This document shows, one piece after another, positions 47,540 through 59,800 of a DNA stretch of 64,000 bases (the stretch's first letter is position 1; the number at the start of each line of letters is the position of its first letter). A program made the position numbers and the translations under genes. The notes under the pieces were generated by a model. The model was not told where the DNA came from. It was given only the letters and a program-made list of their open reading frames with translations, and did no database searches. The stretch is from Hippasteria phrygiana (taxonomy: Eukaryota; Echinodermata; Asteroidea; Valvatida; Goniasteridae), in NCBI GenBank assembly GCA_037893225.1, contig JAZGUH010000452.1:186001-250000 (forward strand). The letters are read 5' to 3'.

Positions 47540-48134
47540 TATTGGTCGAGAGCCTGTTACATGGGTGTGTTTAAACGGTTGTTTAAACACGGCTGGAAGT
47601 TGTTTAAACACGGCGCGTCATAACCAGCTGTTCTCAGCCGATCGTGACCGCCGTTAGTGGACCTCGCCTTCGGCTCGGCCATTAACAGCGGTCACGCCCC
47701 TCCTCGGTATACTCTATTTCTAATGATGAAGAAACGGATGTCATAGATGCTGTGAATCGAATATAACCTACTAAAATAATTGGCCTTTTTTCAAAGTTGC
47801 TATGAGAGTGCTTATTGTTATTTTTTCTTGCATTGTACAAACAAAACATCCAGCTATAGACGTTTACTATTAAGTCATTCAAAAATATTATTTTGAAATT
47901 CGAAGTAACGGCATATCGCCAGTAATTCAGGTAGGCAGTGCGACGGTTTGCAGGTTTATTAACAGACACAAGTTGGAAATATTATAAATGTATTCACAGG
48001 AATTTTTCACCTTTGACATCGCCAACCTATTCACGATTTGCACCCTAAATAAATATAATTTTGAGAGTTGTGGAGCCGAGGGCAGTGGCGTGGCCAAGGG
48101 TGGGGCGTGCGACGTGCGGCGTGGGGGGCGCACG

Positions 48135-48298
48135 CCCCCATAAATTTGTTTTATACTCCTGGGTGGAGAGAGGAAAGTAGGGATGAAGTGGCTTGCCCAA
48201 GGACACAACATAATGTTATGGCCAGTAGCTGGATTCGAACCCCTGACCCTCTCATCATGAGTCACAAATCCTAACCACTAGACCACACACTCCCCACC
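48135..48298 (-). mobile_element. tRNA-derived SINE
   Basis: Read on the minus strand: an A box (TGGTCTAGTGGTTAGGAT), a B box (GGGGTTCGAATCC), then TGTGTCCTTGGGCAAGCCAC. It is the same family as 35270-35535, which lacks part of the head. Confidence 0.75.
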
Positions 48299-51057
48299 CC
48301 ACAGTACATATTGGAGGAATGTAAAAGCTAATTAATCGAGTTATTCGATGCGTATATTCGATCAACAACAGGTGGAACTGCGCCCTCTTTGAAATGTTAA
48401 TAATTACTGAGTAACAATAGGTGCATAGCGGTGAAAACAATTTCACTTACTGAAACCACAGAAACAAACTTTTCCGTTATATCCTCGATGTTTGTGATTA
48501 GATCATGGATTATATGTAATGTTTCATGCAATATCTTAACCCTTGCTCTTGTTTACACTCCAAAGCACTTCAATATTCGCCCCCAAAAATGCCTATGGGA
48601 GTCCTTGTACACTCCAAGGAATGCCAAAGGAAAATGGAAGATAACTTGGTCATGTTGTGAGTAAACAGTGTATTTATACACTGATAAGCAAAGCAACATG
48701 CCATAACCCTCCGGAGTGAGATGGAGGGTATGTCTAATAGGACGTGATTGGAACAGCAGGTGTAATGTTATGTTATATAATGCTATAATAATCAAAATTG
48801 ATATTTAACATTATAAAAAGTTACTAATAATAAATACAATGGCAATTTCCATCAAGTGCTCTCCAATGCACTCCAGTAGGAGCTTTGAAATAAATTGTCT
48901 GGTAAAGCAAATAATCCGCCAATGCACTGCAGCCGGAGTGCATTGGCATGTACCACTGACTTGCAATAAACAAACCTCACAGAGCAAGGGTTCATCCATA
49001 ATTTACATACACATTCCCTCGTATGTCTAGTGAATTTAATTCCTGTTGTTTGCGCTGAGTTTAGTTTGTGTCCTTTGCCAAAATATAAACTTTAAAAAAA
49101 GGAGTCATTCCATTTTTGGACATTCAACCTTTAGATTTTCTTTTCACTACCAATGTGAACTATCACTTCACAGGAAAGCTGTCAAACTTTCCTCCACGAG
49201 TTGTCTCGAAATTTAAACTTCAGCTTTTGAGAAATTAATCAAAACGGCAATAAATGGAACTCTTTGAAATCCACCACGGTGGGTCTCATGTGCACCCCCT
49301 TGAAGTACTTCTACACAAACTTCAAAACACCTGTTCTGCCCCGCCATGCCTGTCCTTGAACTAAAAGTACCCGTTCAATTTTGACAACTCACGTCACGTT
49401 GACTTGCAAAAAACTGGGTCTCGCTGGAATCCGGTGGCATTGACAACAAACCAAGCGTAATAAAAACCCATTCTGATTGTGAATATTTGGTGACAATGGT
49501 TTGCTTCGCACCCCACAGCGCGTTATTCAGTCGGATAAAACCGACTGGCCGCGAAATTCACAGATGAGCAAGGATTATCCAAGTCTCCATGCGCGGTTGA
49601 TTTTCCTAATCACAGTGTTGCGCATCACCGCGTGCGCAAAATAACTAGGGAAAAGAAACCAAAACACTGATGCAGTCGTTACAACGTCGACGAGGAGTCT
49701 GAGATCGGAAATCCGACTACTTACGCTTTTAAAATAGATGAAACAAAATCGCAGATATTTGCCGATGGTCTGTGACAATTTTCTAAGTGGGGCACGCACG
49801 CAAGCTATATGTGACCGGATCCTACAAAATGAGTCTGATGGTCAATTTTTGACTTGTTAGTTTTTACTTGCATTGGATAGAGCATACTTGGCTCTTCATT
49901 CTGATCTATGACTCAGTTTGACATCCTGATGAATATGGACATTATGTGGGTGAAAACCTCGACAGTTCCTATTGATTTCCACGGTATAAGTCATGTTTAA
50001 AGGGCCTGTAACTCAAAAGTAACTTTGGCGACTTGTGACTCATTTTGTTGGGTTTGGGTAACAGAGAAACATCAATAGTGGTGCTTGATACAACTTAAAG
50101 GATAGCGTTTAATGCGGGGATTAACCTTAACGTCAGCTTTAGCACATGTCTTTCTTTCGGCTTTAAATCAATTGCATACGATCTAATAAAATATTTGCAC
50201 TTTTATTGGAAGCTCATCTGCAATTGCGGATTTATTTCGTGTGTATCGTTTCCCGATGGTGTTCTGGTGCTTCGACACAAATGTAAAACTGGAATTTGAG
50301 AAAGTAAAGTAAAGGGTGGTAGGAGTTGGCAACCTAAATGTATAGCCAACCCCACGACATCACACTGTGAACAAATAAAAATGGATTTAGTGCCAATAGA
50401 TGCACATTGTTAGTGCGCCGTTTTTCTTTTGTTAGATGTTCACAGTGTCAGTAAACAAAATAAATAAATATATTATTATGTTTCGAACTTAAGCACGTTC
50501 TTTCTCAAAGGCAGAATGAACTTGTTTAAGTTCGAAATGTATAAGGCCAGCTAATTTGGTTGATTTGTGCATTTCCGGTGAATCCAGTCAGTTAGCAGTT
50601 CGCTGCAGTTTAATTCATGTTCATATATTATTGTGTTAATATTGACGACAGTGAAACAAAGGAAGGGATATGAATGATGAATATGAGGCTGAACGAAGAT
50701 GAATTAAAAATTGACAAATCAGTGTGAGATTGCAGCTACCTTCCTCCATGATCACATGGCGTCCATGACCTCGCACTGTTTATCTCTATACATGTTCCCC
50801 CTAGCGTGATATGTCTGCTTGGTGTATTGTGAACTTCTCCCAAACCAACCATGCAAGGGTTTCCATTATGCCACACGTGAAAAGAAACAGCGTGGATTGT
50901 CTGACCGGGGTGACATCAAAGCTAACCGTGCCAGCGTGTGCTGGTATACCATTGTACACGCAGGTATGTTTGTCAGGTACAACCACAGAACGGCACCTAC
51001 TGAGAACTTGGCCCAGATCAATCCCTGGATGGTCGATATTTCATTAAACAAACCCTC

Positions 51058-51301
51058 AGGCCAATTTCACGGAGCTGCCCAGCACAAAAATGTGCTTAGC
51101 ACAAAAAAGTCTTGCTTAGTTAAAACAGGTTACCAGCCAAAAGGCCATGGGGTTTCCATGCTAAGCAAACAGCAGCTGAATGCCAGCCAGAAGCGATACA
51201 CTTCACATTAAAATTTGGTTTAGTAATCCTGTATTTACCAAGGAAGACTTTTTCATGCTAAGCAAATTTTCGTGCTTAGCATCGCCGTGAAATGGGCCCC
51301 T
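51058..51301. mobile_element. Family F3 MITE
   Basis: The inverted ends GGCCAATTTCACGGAGCT / GTGAAATGGGCCCC enclose TGCTTAGCAC words. It is uninterrupted, about 244 bp. Confidence 0.7.
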
Positions 51302-51513
51302 GATGTCGCGTGAATAACGGACTCCCTGAAAATCCGACTCGTTGGTTATACTGCGCATGATCAGTAGGCCCCGCACACCAAAACAATGAGGAACATGCAC
51401 TGAAAAATCATAGGGGTTAAATTCACCCAATTGTGGGTGAAAATGTAACTATATACCCAAAACTCTCATCCGATTGCGTTCAGAGAGAATTACCCAAATT
51501 AATGGAGGGTTAA

Positions 51514-51532
51514 GGGGGGGGGGGGGGGGGGG
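51514..51532 (+). repeat. 19-base homopolymer G run
   Basis: This is an uninterrupted G run followed by TTTAGGGTCAGGGTTGGGAT, giving several further GGG blocks and G-quadruplex potential. Confidence 0.9.
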
Positions 51533-53820
51533 TTTAGGGTCAGGGTTGGGATGAGGTTAAAGGTTATTCACTGCAAAAAATTGCTTTCTGAGGGTACAAA
51601 TGTGTTGCAATACACATAGGGTGAGGAGTCGGATATTCATATGACACCGGTACCAAGGCTTGTTCACAGCAGAATCGCACGCAGAGCGGGACAGGGCAAC
51701 AGTCTATCCGACCAGCAAGATTGTTTGGAGTCGGATGTTTATGCTTTTCCCAGGGCAAACAGCGGGCCAATACGCAGGATTTGTCATGGGAATGTGTGCA
51801 GCCTGGATTTGGTGTGGAAACATTTTGGGATATGGAGGGTGTTTTTACCCCCTTTAATTCGTCACCGTTTTCACGAAGAGACACACATGTGGATTTTGAA
51901 GAAAAAGCGTTTTCAAGATAATCGCAAGAGAAGTTTCTCCTATTTTAAAACTGCAAAAAATACTACTTTGCAACAACTTTGTGCAGTAAGGAAACATTCA
52001 CATGATTCTATGAGAGGTGAATTGTTACGTTAACACGGTGGGTAATTAGCCCTAAATTGATTAGTAAAGATGCGTGTCCTTCGCGAAAAAGGAAATTCAG
52101 GTTTTCTTACATTGTGGCCCTTTCTGTTCAATGTGTTTTTCCATATGGAAGGGGCGCACGTGTTTACGTGCGCGCAGCTGAGAATGTAACAAAGATGTGT
52201 GTCTCTGTTGACCTACTTTTACGCCTTTCCGTGCAATACGTTTTGTACGCGTTCAAGGGGCAGGCATCTTTGCGTCTCTTCGTGAAAACGCAAAATGCAA
52301 TTATCGAGATGTCTGCCCTTTGCATAATTAATGTAATTTGGAAATTAATTATGTTTTGCTTACAGAAGCATGTCAAAATGGTTAAGTAGAGTGTTTTAAA
52401 GCAAAATAGTGAAAAAAATCGAATCGAAAAGATTGTCATTTTTTACATGTATATCTGAGGCCAGTGCATCTCCTTGCCCTCGCGCGATGTCATTTTAATC
52501 GGGTTTGGACTTAGTTTTTGAGACGGGGTGAAGATTTTTCTCGGTCATGTCATACCTCCCCATATAATGCCGACGGCGGTGAGCGTCAACTACTCTTATT
52601 TTTCGTCAGGTTGAAAGTACTTGCTGTGATATGGCGTGTTCGCTTTCAGAAACCAGAAATCTCGCTGGGATTGTATTTCACAAACCAATTACTGCTCCTT
52701 TCATAGGAACAAGCGGTCCTGAACGGCTATTTTTTGCCAAAACTGTTTACGCAGGATCTTTGTTGTTGTGTGCTATCTGCCAAGAATGATATATAGGTTT
52801 CACTTCAGATAGATACTCAATCAGGTTTAGCGTCTCAGCAGTGCTATATCCAAGCAACGATTATGATGTTTTACGCCACCGATGTTGTGCGCATAATGAA
52901 AAATCGGTCAAGAATTACTTTTCGTTCGCGTGTAAAAGTTAATTTCTTAAGAAGTAACTGCAACTTTAGGTCTTGCATGGCGATAAAAATCGAAGGTACC
53001 CGGTAACAGGTAAATTTGGCCATCCACAAGATCAAAATGCCTATACCCTCTGGAAGTTGGATTCAAACAAGCGTGTTGCCCAATGCACTGCATGTCCATG
53101 GCTTTTGGAAAGCATTTTATTTCAAGCTATTTTGATTTGATTTGATTTCTAGTTCGAATTACGACCGTCCTTTTATCACTGTGCCTTGTTCTAGAGAGAA
53201 TAAACTATCGGTGTGGTTTATGAGTTCAGTTCAAACTGGAATGTTCCATTATACCAGGTTAAGTCAACACCTTGTGCGTATACTTATCATTACCAGGGAA
53301 TTTCAGGGGTTCTTGGGCCCATATTGGTCATTCGGAACTTTACTGGGGTCGAAGTTGAAGTGTGCTCGATTGCACAGCTTATACGGTATACTTGAAAAGT
53401 ATGAACATTCAGAGTTAGTCACAGTCCAAAAACAACCTTGATGTTTGCAAATTGTCTATAAATTTTTGCTGACTCGTAAAAGCCTGAAGGTGACATCTCG
53501 TGGTATGCATCGGCAAACTCAGACCACCAAAAGGGATTTCCATCGAAGGGTAGAGAGACAATCCGGCGTGCTGTTTTCCCAATGTCAGTTTTAAATCGGA
53601 CAGCACTTCCAAACTAAATGAATTTCTTCATTTTTGTTGACCAAATTTAGGTCTGGATGATTTTAAATACTCGCACATTCCATTTGAACCACCGGTGCGA
53701 GGATACAACTATTAATCGTTTGTCATTCTAAACGAACAAGATCATGACTATAAAGATCACGACATATACACTCTCAACACGAATTAGTCAGGCAATTGTA
53801 CATATAGACAAGTTATAAAG

Positions 53821-53948
53821 CACTTTAATGACTAACTATGGTAAAACTTGCAAAAACTTTCGTATCAACAACAACTTGGTTGCATCTGATGTAGTTGTTA
53901 CTGCGAAAGCTTATGCAAAGTTTTATCCTATATAGTTAGTCATTAAAG
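53821..53948. mobile_element. Hairpin element (CTTTAATGACTAACTAT)
   Basis: CTTTAATGACTAACTATGG on the left mirrors ATAGTTAGTCATTAAAG on the right, and the inversion continues into AAAACTTGCA / ATGCAAAGTTTT and AACAAC / GTTGTT. It is about 128 bp and non-coding. Confidence 0.65.
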
Positions 53949-53984
53949 GTAAAATACAACATTTGCAAACATCCACAAACAAAA

Positions 53985-54350
53985 GTACTGAATTATTATG
54001 AATTACCTTTACTTAACTGTACGTAGTTAATAGTCTCAAGCATCATGTGAAATCATGGCACCTGGCGTGCTGTCATTTTCAAGAAAAGTGGATTTTTAAA
54101 TTCATTTTTCCAGCGATTGTGGGCCGACCATCGTTGGAAATAGTCTAGTCCCGACCTGACGTCTATAAAAATTGCTCCGTTTAGTCTGAAGTAGGGTCAC
54201 AGAACCAGACTATAAGAACAGCATTTTTTCCTCTTTGTTTTCCCGGCATCTATATACACACAAAACTTTAAACGGGTCAGTGTTACAGTATTTGCTATAA
54301 AATACCAACCCCAAAATCCATTCATTTCGGAAAATTACAGCAAAAGCAAA
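53985..54350 (+). mobile_element. Family F6 element copy
   Basis: It matches 376-930 and 28640-28965 from TACTGAATTATTA through GGAAAATTACAGCA, including the internal inverted repeat CCAGCGATTG / CATCGTTGG. Confidence 0.6.
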
Positions 54351-55519
54351 TGTTGCATACACTCTAGAAAAGTGTCTACTTGCTATTTAGAAAAAACTGT
54401 GTATTTGCTCAAAACTGTTTTGAAAGTGTACTACCTTTAAAGTGCTATAACGTTTGCACTCTAAACACGGATATGATTAATACATTCAATTATTGGTAGA
54501 TACGTGTTCAACCGAACGGATTGGTTGGATATACCCACCAATTTAATGGCTATTTTTAACCAATATGTTGTTAGAGTGTACATAATAATACATGGAAGAT
54601 CAACAAGAGCCTGTAGATGTAAAATCGATGACTTTACTGCACAGCATCCATGGTAAAATTGTACTTGAAACATAAACAGCAATATTCTCAATGTCAGTTC
54701 TGGGTCGCTATTATAGGAACATGTTTTGATACCCAGATTGTATTGTTCTGTAAACTGTGTCACACACAATAAATCTGATGGCTTGACAGCGTCCTAAGTC
54801 AAGTATACATAGTTCACAATCTATGAGTTATTTATGACGTAGGGAAATTGTACTGTCCCTGGAAAGTCAGGGAATAATTGAGTATTTGGAGCATGGCAAA
54901 ATCTCGGCTGTTCAAAATCCGTAGGCGATGTTTTGCCATTCTAAATCCGGGGAGAACGGCTTGGAAACTGTTTTTGTCATTTGTAAAGATCTTGTGTTCA
55001 TTGTCGCTGTAGTAAACCAATCAGGTGTGGATACAAATTGTGACCGAATCCTACGAAATGAGTCTTAATGTCATTTGTTTTCAACTGTTCTTTTCAACTG
55101 AAAATAGATTGCAGTACCTAAATATTTTGCCAAAAGGCCACTCAAGATGTGGGCTACAAAAGACAAGAAAAGACAGAAGTCACAGGGATAGAAGGTATCT
55201 ATTCACATTTGGTTTGAATTGTGAAAGATTATAGGTGGAAGGGAAGCAGGTTACAGGGAAGCAGGTTACAGGTAAGGAGTTCCAAAGAGAGGCAGTACGA
55301 GGGAAACAAAATTGAAGAGTATCTCACAGAACTAACCTTTATTTGGATGGTAATAAAGCTGATTTCTTTTTAATCCTGAGCGTACAGAATCCCAAGTTCT
55401 GCCTGATACATGACCTTGCCATTAATACTATATATACCAGCAGTGGTTCGGGGGTGCCTTTGTGCTCTCTGCGTAACCTAACCTAAATGAGGCACTTTGT
55501 CATGGATAGTTGTGTGCAG

Positions 55520-56131
55520 CGATGAGGAAAGAAAATACTAGAGTGACTCTGGAAAAAAGACTGAACAAATACGAGGTAAAAAATAAATATATACGGCTCT
55601 GTTTGCTTGGACGCGTTTTCAATAGAACTGCTAAGTTGATGCGGAATTCTTTTGCCAGAGGGGTGTTGTCTACAACTCTATTCACTAAAGGTTTCTTGCA
55701 TGCAAACCAGTTTGGATATCAAGAACATCGGTAACTTTCTATTAGGAAAAAAGCTCATAGTTTTCCATGCATGTCTTGTTAAAAACAAAGCAAGCATAAA
55801 AATCCACAGTCGGGAATTAACTTGTTGAAGGAAAGAAGATACTACAGAGTGACTCTGGAAAGAAGACTGAACAAATACGAGGTAAAAAAAGAAATACGGC
55901 TCTGCTTGCTTGGAAGCGTTTTCAATAGAACTGCCAAGTTGATGCGGAATTCTTTTGCCAGCGGGGTGTCTACAAGTTTATTCACTAAAGGTTTGTTGCA
56001 TGGAAACCAGTTTGGATATCAAGAACATCGGTAACTTTCTATTAGGAAAAGTACTCATAGTTTTCCATGCATGTCTTGTTAAAAACAAAGCAAGCATAAA
56101 AATCGACAGTCGGGAATTAACTTGTTGAACT
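55520..56131 (+). repeat. Tandem duplication of about 305 bp carrying a similar open frame
   Basis: Unit 1 (55520-55828) and unit 2 (55829-56131) are roughly 90% alike. Each keeps an open frame of about 65-70 codons ending ...NQFGYQEHR-stop, and the internal length differences are mostly 3 bases. Unit 2 has a 2-base indel near its 5' end and no ATG at the matching start. The non-coding part after the stop is at least as well conserved, so the frames are not proof of coding. No family is recognised. Confidence 0.6.
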
Positions 56132-56880
56132 ATTCTACGACTTGGCTTTTATACCACCTTGATACTTATGTATAACTCAAATAAGTGTTTAATACATATA
56201 CAAATATTTGAAAAAACATTTCACCCAAAATGTGGCCGTATTTCCTCACTAAAGTGATAAAGGAACAGCATCAATATCTATTGAAAGCAAAACCCTACCC
56301 CTCTTGAAATGAAATGACCCTGTGAGCGAGCACCAATAAGCGTCAAAGTTGCACCTATTGGTCACAGGTGCGGGCCTCTGCATGCACTTTGCCTACTTTA
56401 TGTACAGCATAACCTAAGTGAGTGGTGCAAAGCTGTGTCGACTGAACGGCTTTAAGGTATTTGAAATGGTGTCTATTTTTCGTTTCTACCAAAAAGCTTT
56501 CTAGTATTTCGGAGATATTTGGTTTTACGGCAACTATTATGCTGTCGCTAAAGGTAAAAGGATTCTTTTACAACAACAAAATTAAAAGCACGTTTGCAGC
56601 ACCAACGTCATGATTTGTTTAGATTCATGTAAACTTGTTTTTATATTTAAGCGTCTCTATACGATATGTGATATTATGCAGCCATGTTAATAAAACGAAA
56701 AATCGCTGAGAGATCTTTGCATTTCTGTATGCAGTGACGACTCTGAAGAAAATATCCGTAAATTGTTTACAAAATGTCTTTCAGTGTTTTATGTCTTTGT
56801 TTGGATCTACAGATTCTGATCGAGAGATTGCTTCGGTGACGAGTTCGTAGCCGGATCCGTCCCCAACTTTGCTTGTCAAC

Positions 56881-59800
56881 ATGGGGCACGGCTTCTTCAA
56901 TCGTCCCATCGCTTTTGGGTTTTGCTTCGCCCTGTTGGTTGTCTTCCAAGTCAGCGTTGGTATCTACATCGGCGGCATCCTGACTACATTGGAGAAGCAG
57001 TATCGGATCAAATCATCTGTAGCCGGCATCGTGATCTCCACCAGCGACTTCGCTAGTCTGATCTCCACCATCACGGTGGCGTACGTTGGGAAGAGCTGGC
57101 ACCGACCCCGTATTGTTGGCGTTCTGGCTCTCCTGACGGGTCTGGGCGGGATTTTGAGTGGAATGCCGCACTTCTTCTATCCAGCTTACAGAGAGGGAGA
57201 AGGTTCCCAGCCAACCGGCAATGGGACGAGGTAGGTTGATTCAACACAGGTGTTATAACGTGTATCTTACCGCTGCTACTGCTCGTCATTCCTTTTTGGC
57301 AGTTTCGGAAGTTTTCCGAAACCGCCCTTGTTATCCTGTTTTTGTCGTCCCCACCCCCCCACGTGTTCCTGTTGGTGTTACAGATGCCGCTCTTTCTATA
57401 AATGCTTTTGTTGTTGCTGTTGTCCTTTCTATGTTACTGTTGTCGCTGCTTCTGTCGTTTATCATATTTCTTTAACACGTTGCTGTTGCTGCTGTCCTTA
57501 TTTCTATTAATATGTTGCTGCTGTTCTTGCTATAAATATCTTGTTGCTGCTGTTGTTCTGTCTAAGTTACTGCGTTCTTCTTTATTTCTTTAATATCTTG
57601 CTGTTGCTGCTGTCGTTGTTCTTTCTATAAATATGTTGCTGTTGCTGCTGTCGTTCTTTCTATAAATATGTTGCTGTTGTCGTTCTTTCTATAAATATGT
57701 TGCTGTTGCTGCTGTCGTTCTTTCTATAAATATGTTGCTGTTGCTGCTGTTGTTCTTTCTATAAATATGTTGCTGTTGCTGCTGTCGTTCTTTCTATAAA
57801 TATGTTGCTGTTGCTGCTGTCGTTGTTCTTTCTATAAACATGTTGCTGTTTCTGCTGTCGCTCTTTCTATAAATATGTTGCTGTTGCTGCTGTCGCTCTT
57901 TCTATAAATATGTTGCTGTTGCTGCTGTCGTTCTTTCTATAAATATGTTGCTGTTGCTGCTGTCGTTCTTTCTATAAATATGTTGCTGTTGCTGCTGTCG
58001 TTCTTTCTATAAATATGTTCCTGTTGCTGTTGTCGTTCTTTCTATAAATATGTTGCTGTTTCTGCTGTCGCTCTTTCTATAAATATGTTGCTGTTGCTGC
58101 TGCCGTTGTTCTTTCTATAAATATGTTGCTGTTGCTGCTGTCGTTCTTTCTATAAATATGTTGCTGTTGCTGCTGTCGTTCTTTCTATAAATATGTTGCT
58201 GTTGCTGCTGTCGTTCTTTCTATAAATATGTTGCTGTTGCTGCTGTCGTTCTTTCTATAAATATGTTGCTGTTGCTGTTGTCGTTCTTTCTATAAATATG
58301 TTGCTGTTGCTGCTGTCGTTCTTTCTATAAATATGTTGCTGTTGCTGCTGTCGTTCTTTCTATAAATATGTTGCTGTTGCTGTTGTCGTTCTTTCTATAA
58401 ATATGTTGCTGTTGCTGCTGTCGTTCTTTCTATAAATATGTTGCTGTTGCTGCTGTTGTTCTTTCTATAAATATGTTGCTGTTGCTGCTGTCGTTCTTTC
58501 TATAAATATGTTGCTGTTGCTGCTGTCGTTGTTCTTTCTATAAACATGTTGCTGTTTCTGCTGTCGCTCTTTCTATAAATATGTTGCTGTTGCTGCTGCC
58601 GTTGTTCTTTCTATAAATATGTTGCTGTTGCTGCTGTTGTTCTTTCTATAAATATGTTGCTGTTGCTGCTGTTGTTCTTTCTATAAATATGTTGCTGTTG
58701 CTGCTGTCGTTCTTTCTATAAATATGTTGCTGTTGCTGCTGTCGTTCTTTCTATAAATATGTTGCTGTTGTTGCTTGTTCCCTCTCGACCAGCTGCTGTT
58801 GCTACTGTGATGAACCAGATTATTTTAATTGCTTAACGAGCACCGTCTAGTGTGAGTTCACTGTTATCCGAATTAAATAATGATTACAAAATGCCAACCG
58901 TGTTAACAACCACGGTCTAATTACTTCACGCTAGTTTTCCTGTGCTCCAGATGTGAGCTATTTCCAAAATGTATCCCTGTAGAGACATGGCTTTGTTCTG
59001 TCCTTTGTTCCTGTACTTAAGCATTCCTCCATAGACTTTGTGCACAAATTTCCTTGTGGAGACATCCTCCTCTTTAGAATTTCCTTGTGGAGACCTTTTC
59101 ATTATTTTGTCCTCTATTGTTTCTCGGTCTCCATGAGGTAGCGAATTTAGAGTTGTGGTCGCCATTGCTCCCTGTAGACGTTGTATGTTTTATGTTCTAT
59201 ACTTTTAAAGAATTCAGAGTACGGAAATTCTCTGCTTAGCGACTTTAATTTACCGAGTTTTGGTTATTAAGTTGAATCCCGGGATGCCCAAATCTTCGTC
59301 CAGCACACTACTACTTATCATACTGTCATTTCCGATAATGTTCGAGTTGTTTTGTTTTAAAGCATTTCACGTTTAAAAGCATGGCATTTTTGAAGAATAC
59401 ATTTTTGGAGATGTTTCCGTTGCTTCGTAAATTCAGGCATCTACTGCTACATTCACATCCCACACACAGATGCGATTATTTACATGCTAAAGGCTAAAAC
59501 CCCCAACAGTTCTAATTTCAACAGTTCTAAAGCTCTAATTCATAAGTACATCAGCCAACTATTTGTGCCAAAATATCAGCCTGCTTGACTCTGTAGCGAT
59601 AGTCTGAGTTCATCATCAGTCTTGCTTCCGTCCTGCTCCCAGTTCTAGCGTCTTTGTCTGTGACTCTGAGCGGGAGTTGCAGGAATGCTCAGCGGAAGAC
59701 ATAGACGGCTCGGGCTCCAGGATCGAGGAGATGTGGGCTTTGTTACTGGGCCAGTGCATCATGGGGATAGCCTACGGTCCTCTGTTCCCCATCGCTCTAA

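Larger units (their letters stand above)
47186..56812. other. Intergenic region between genes C and D
   Basis: No gene is recognised on either strand in 9.6 kb. It holds a TA-flanked MITE (47315-47539), a SINE (48135-48298), an F3 MITE (51058-51301), a G run (51514-51532), a motif-sharing inverted element (about 51850-52290), a hairpin MITE (53821-53948), an F6 copy (53985-54350) and a tandem duplication (55520-56131). The rest looks unique and AT-rich. Confidence 0.6.

Noticed and set aside
50801..51211. Overlapping open frames on both strands between genes C and D
   Set aside because: They have no recognisable domain, and their right half is an F3 MITE.
57328..57593. Cysteine- and leucine-rich frames after exon 1 of gene D
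   Set aside because: They arise from the degenerate left part of the minisatellite in the intron.
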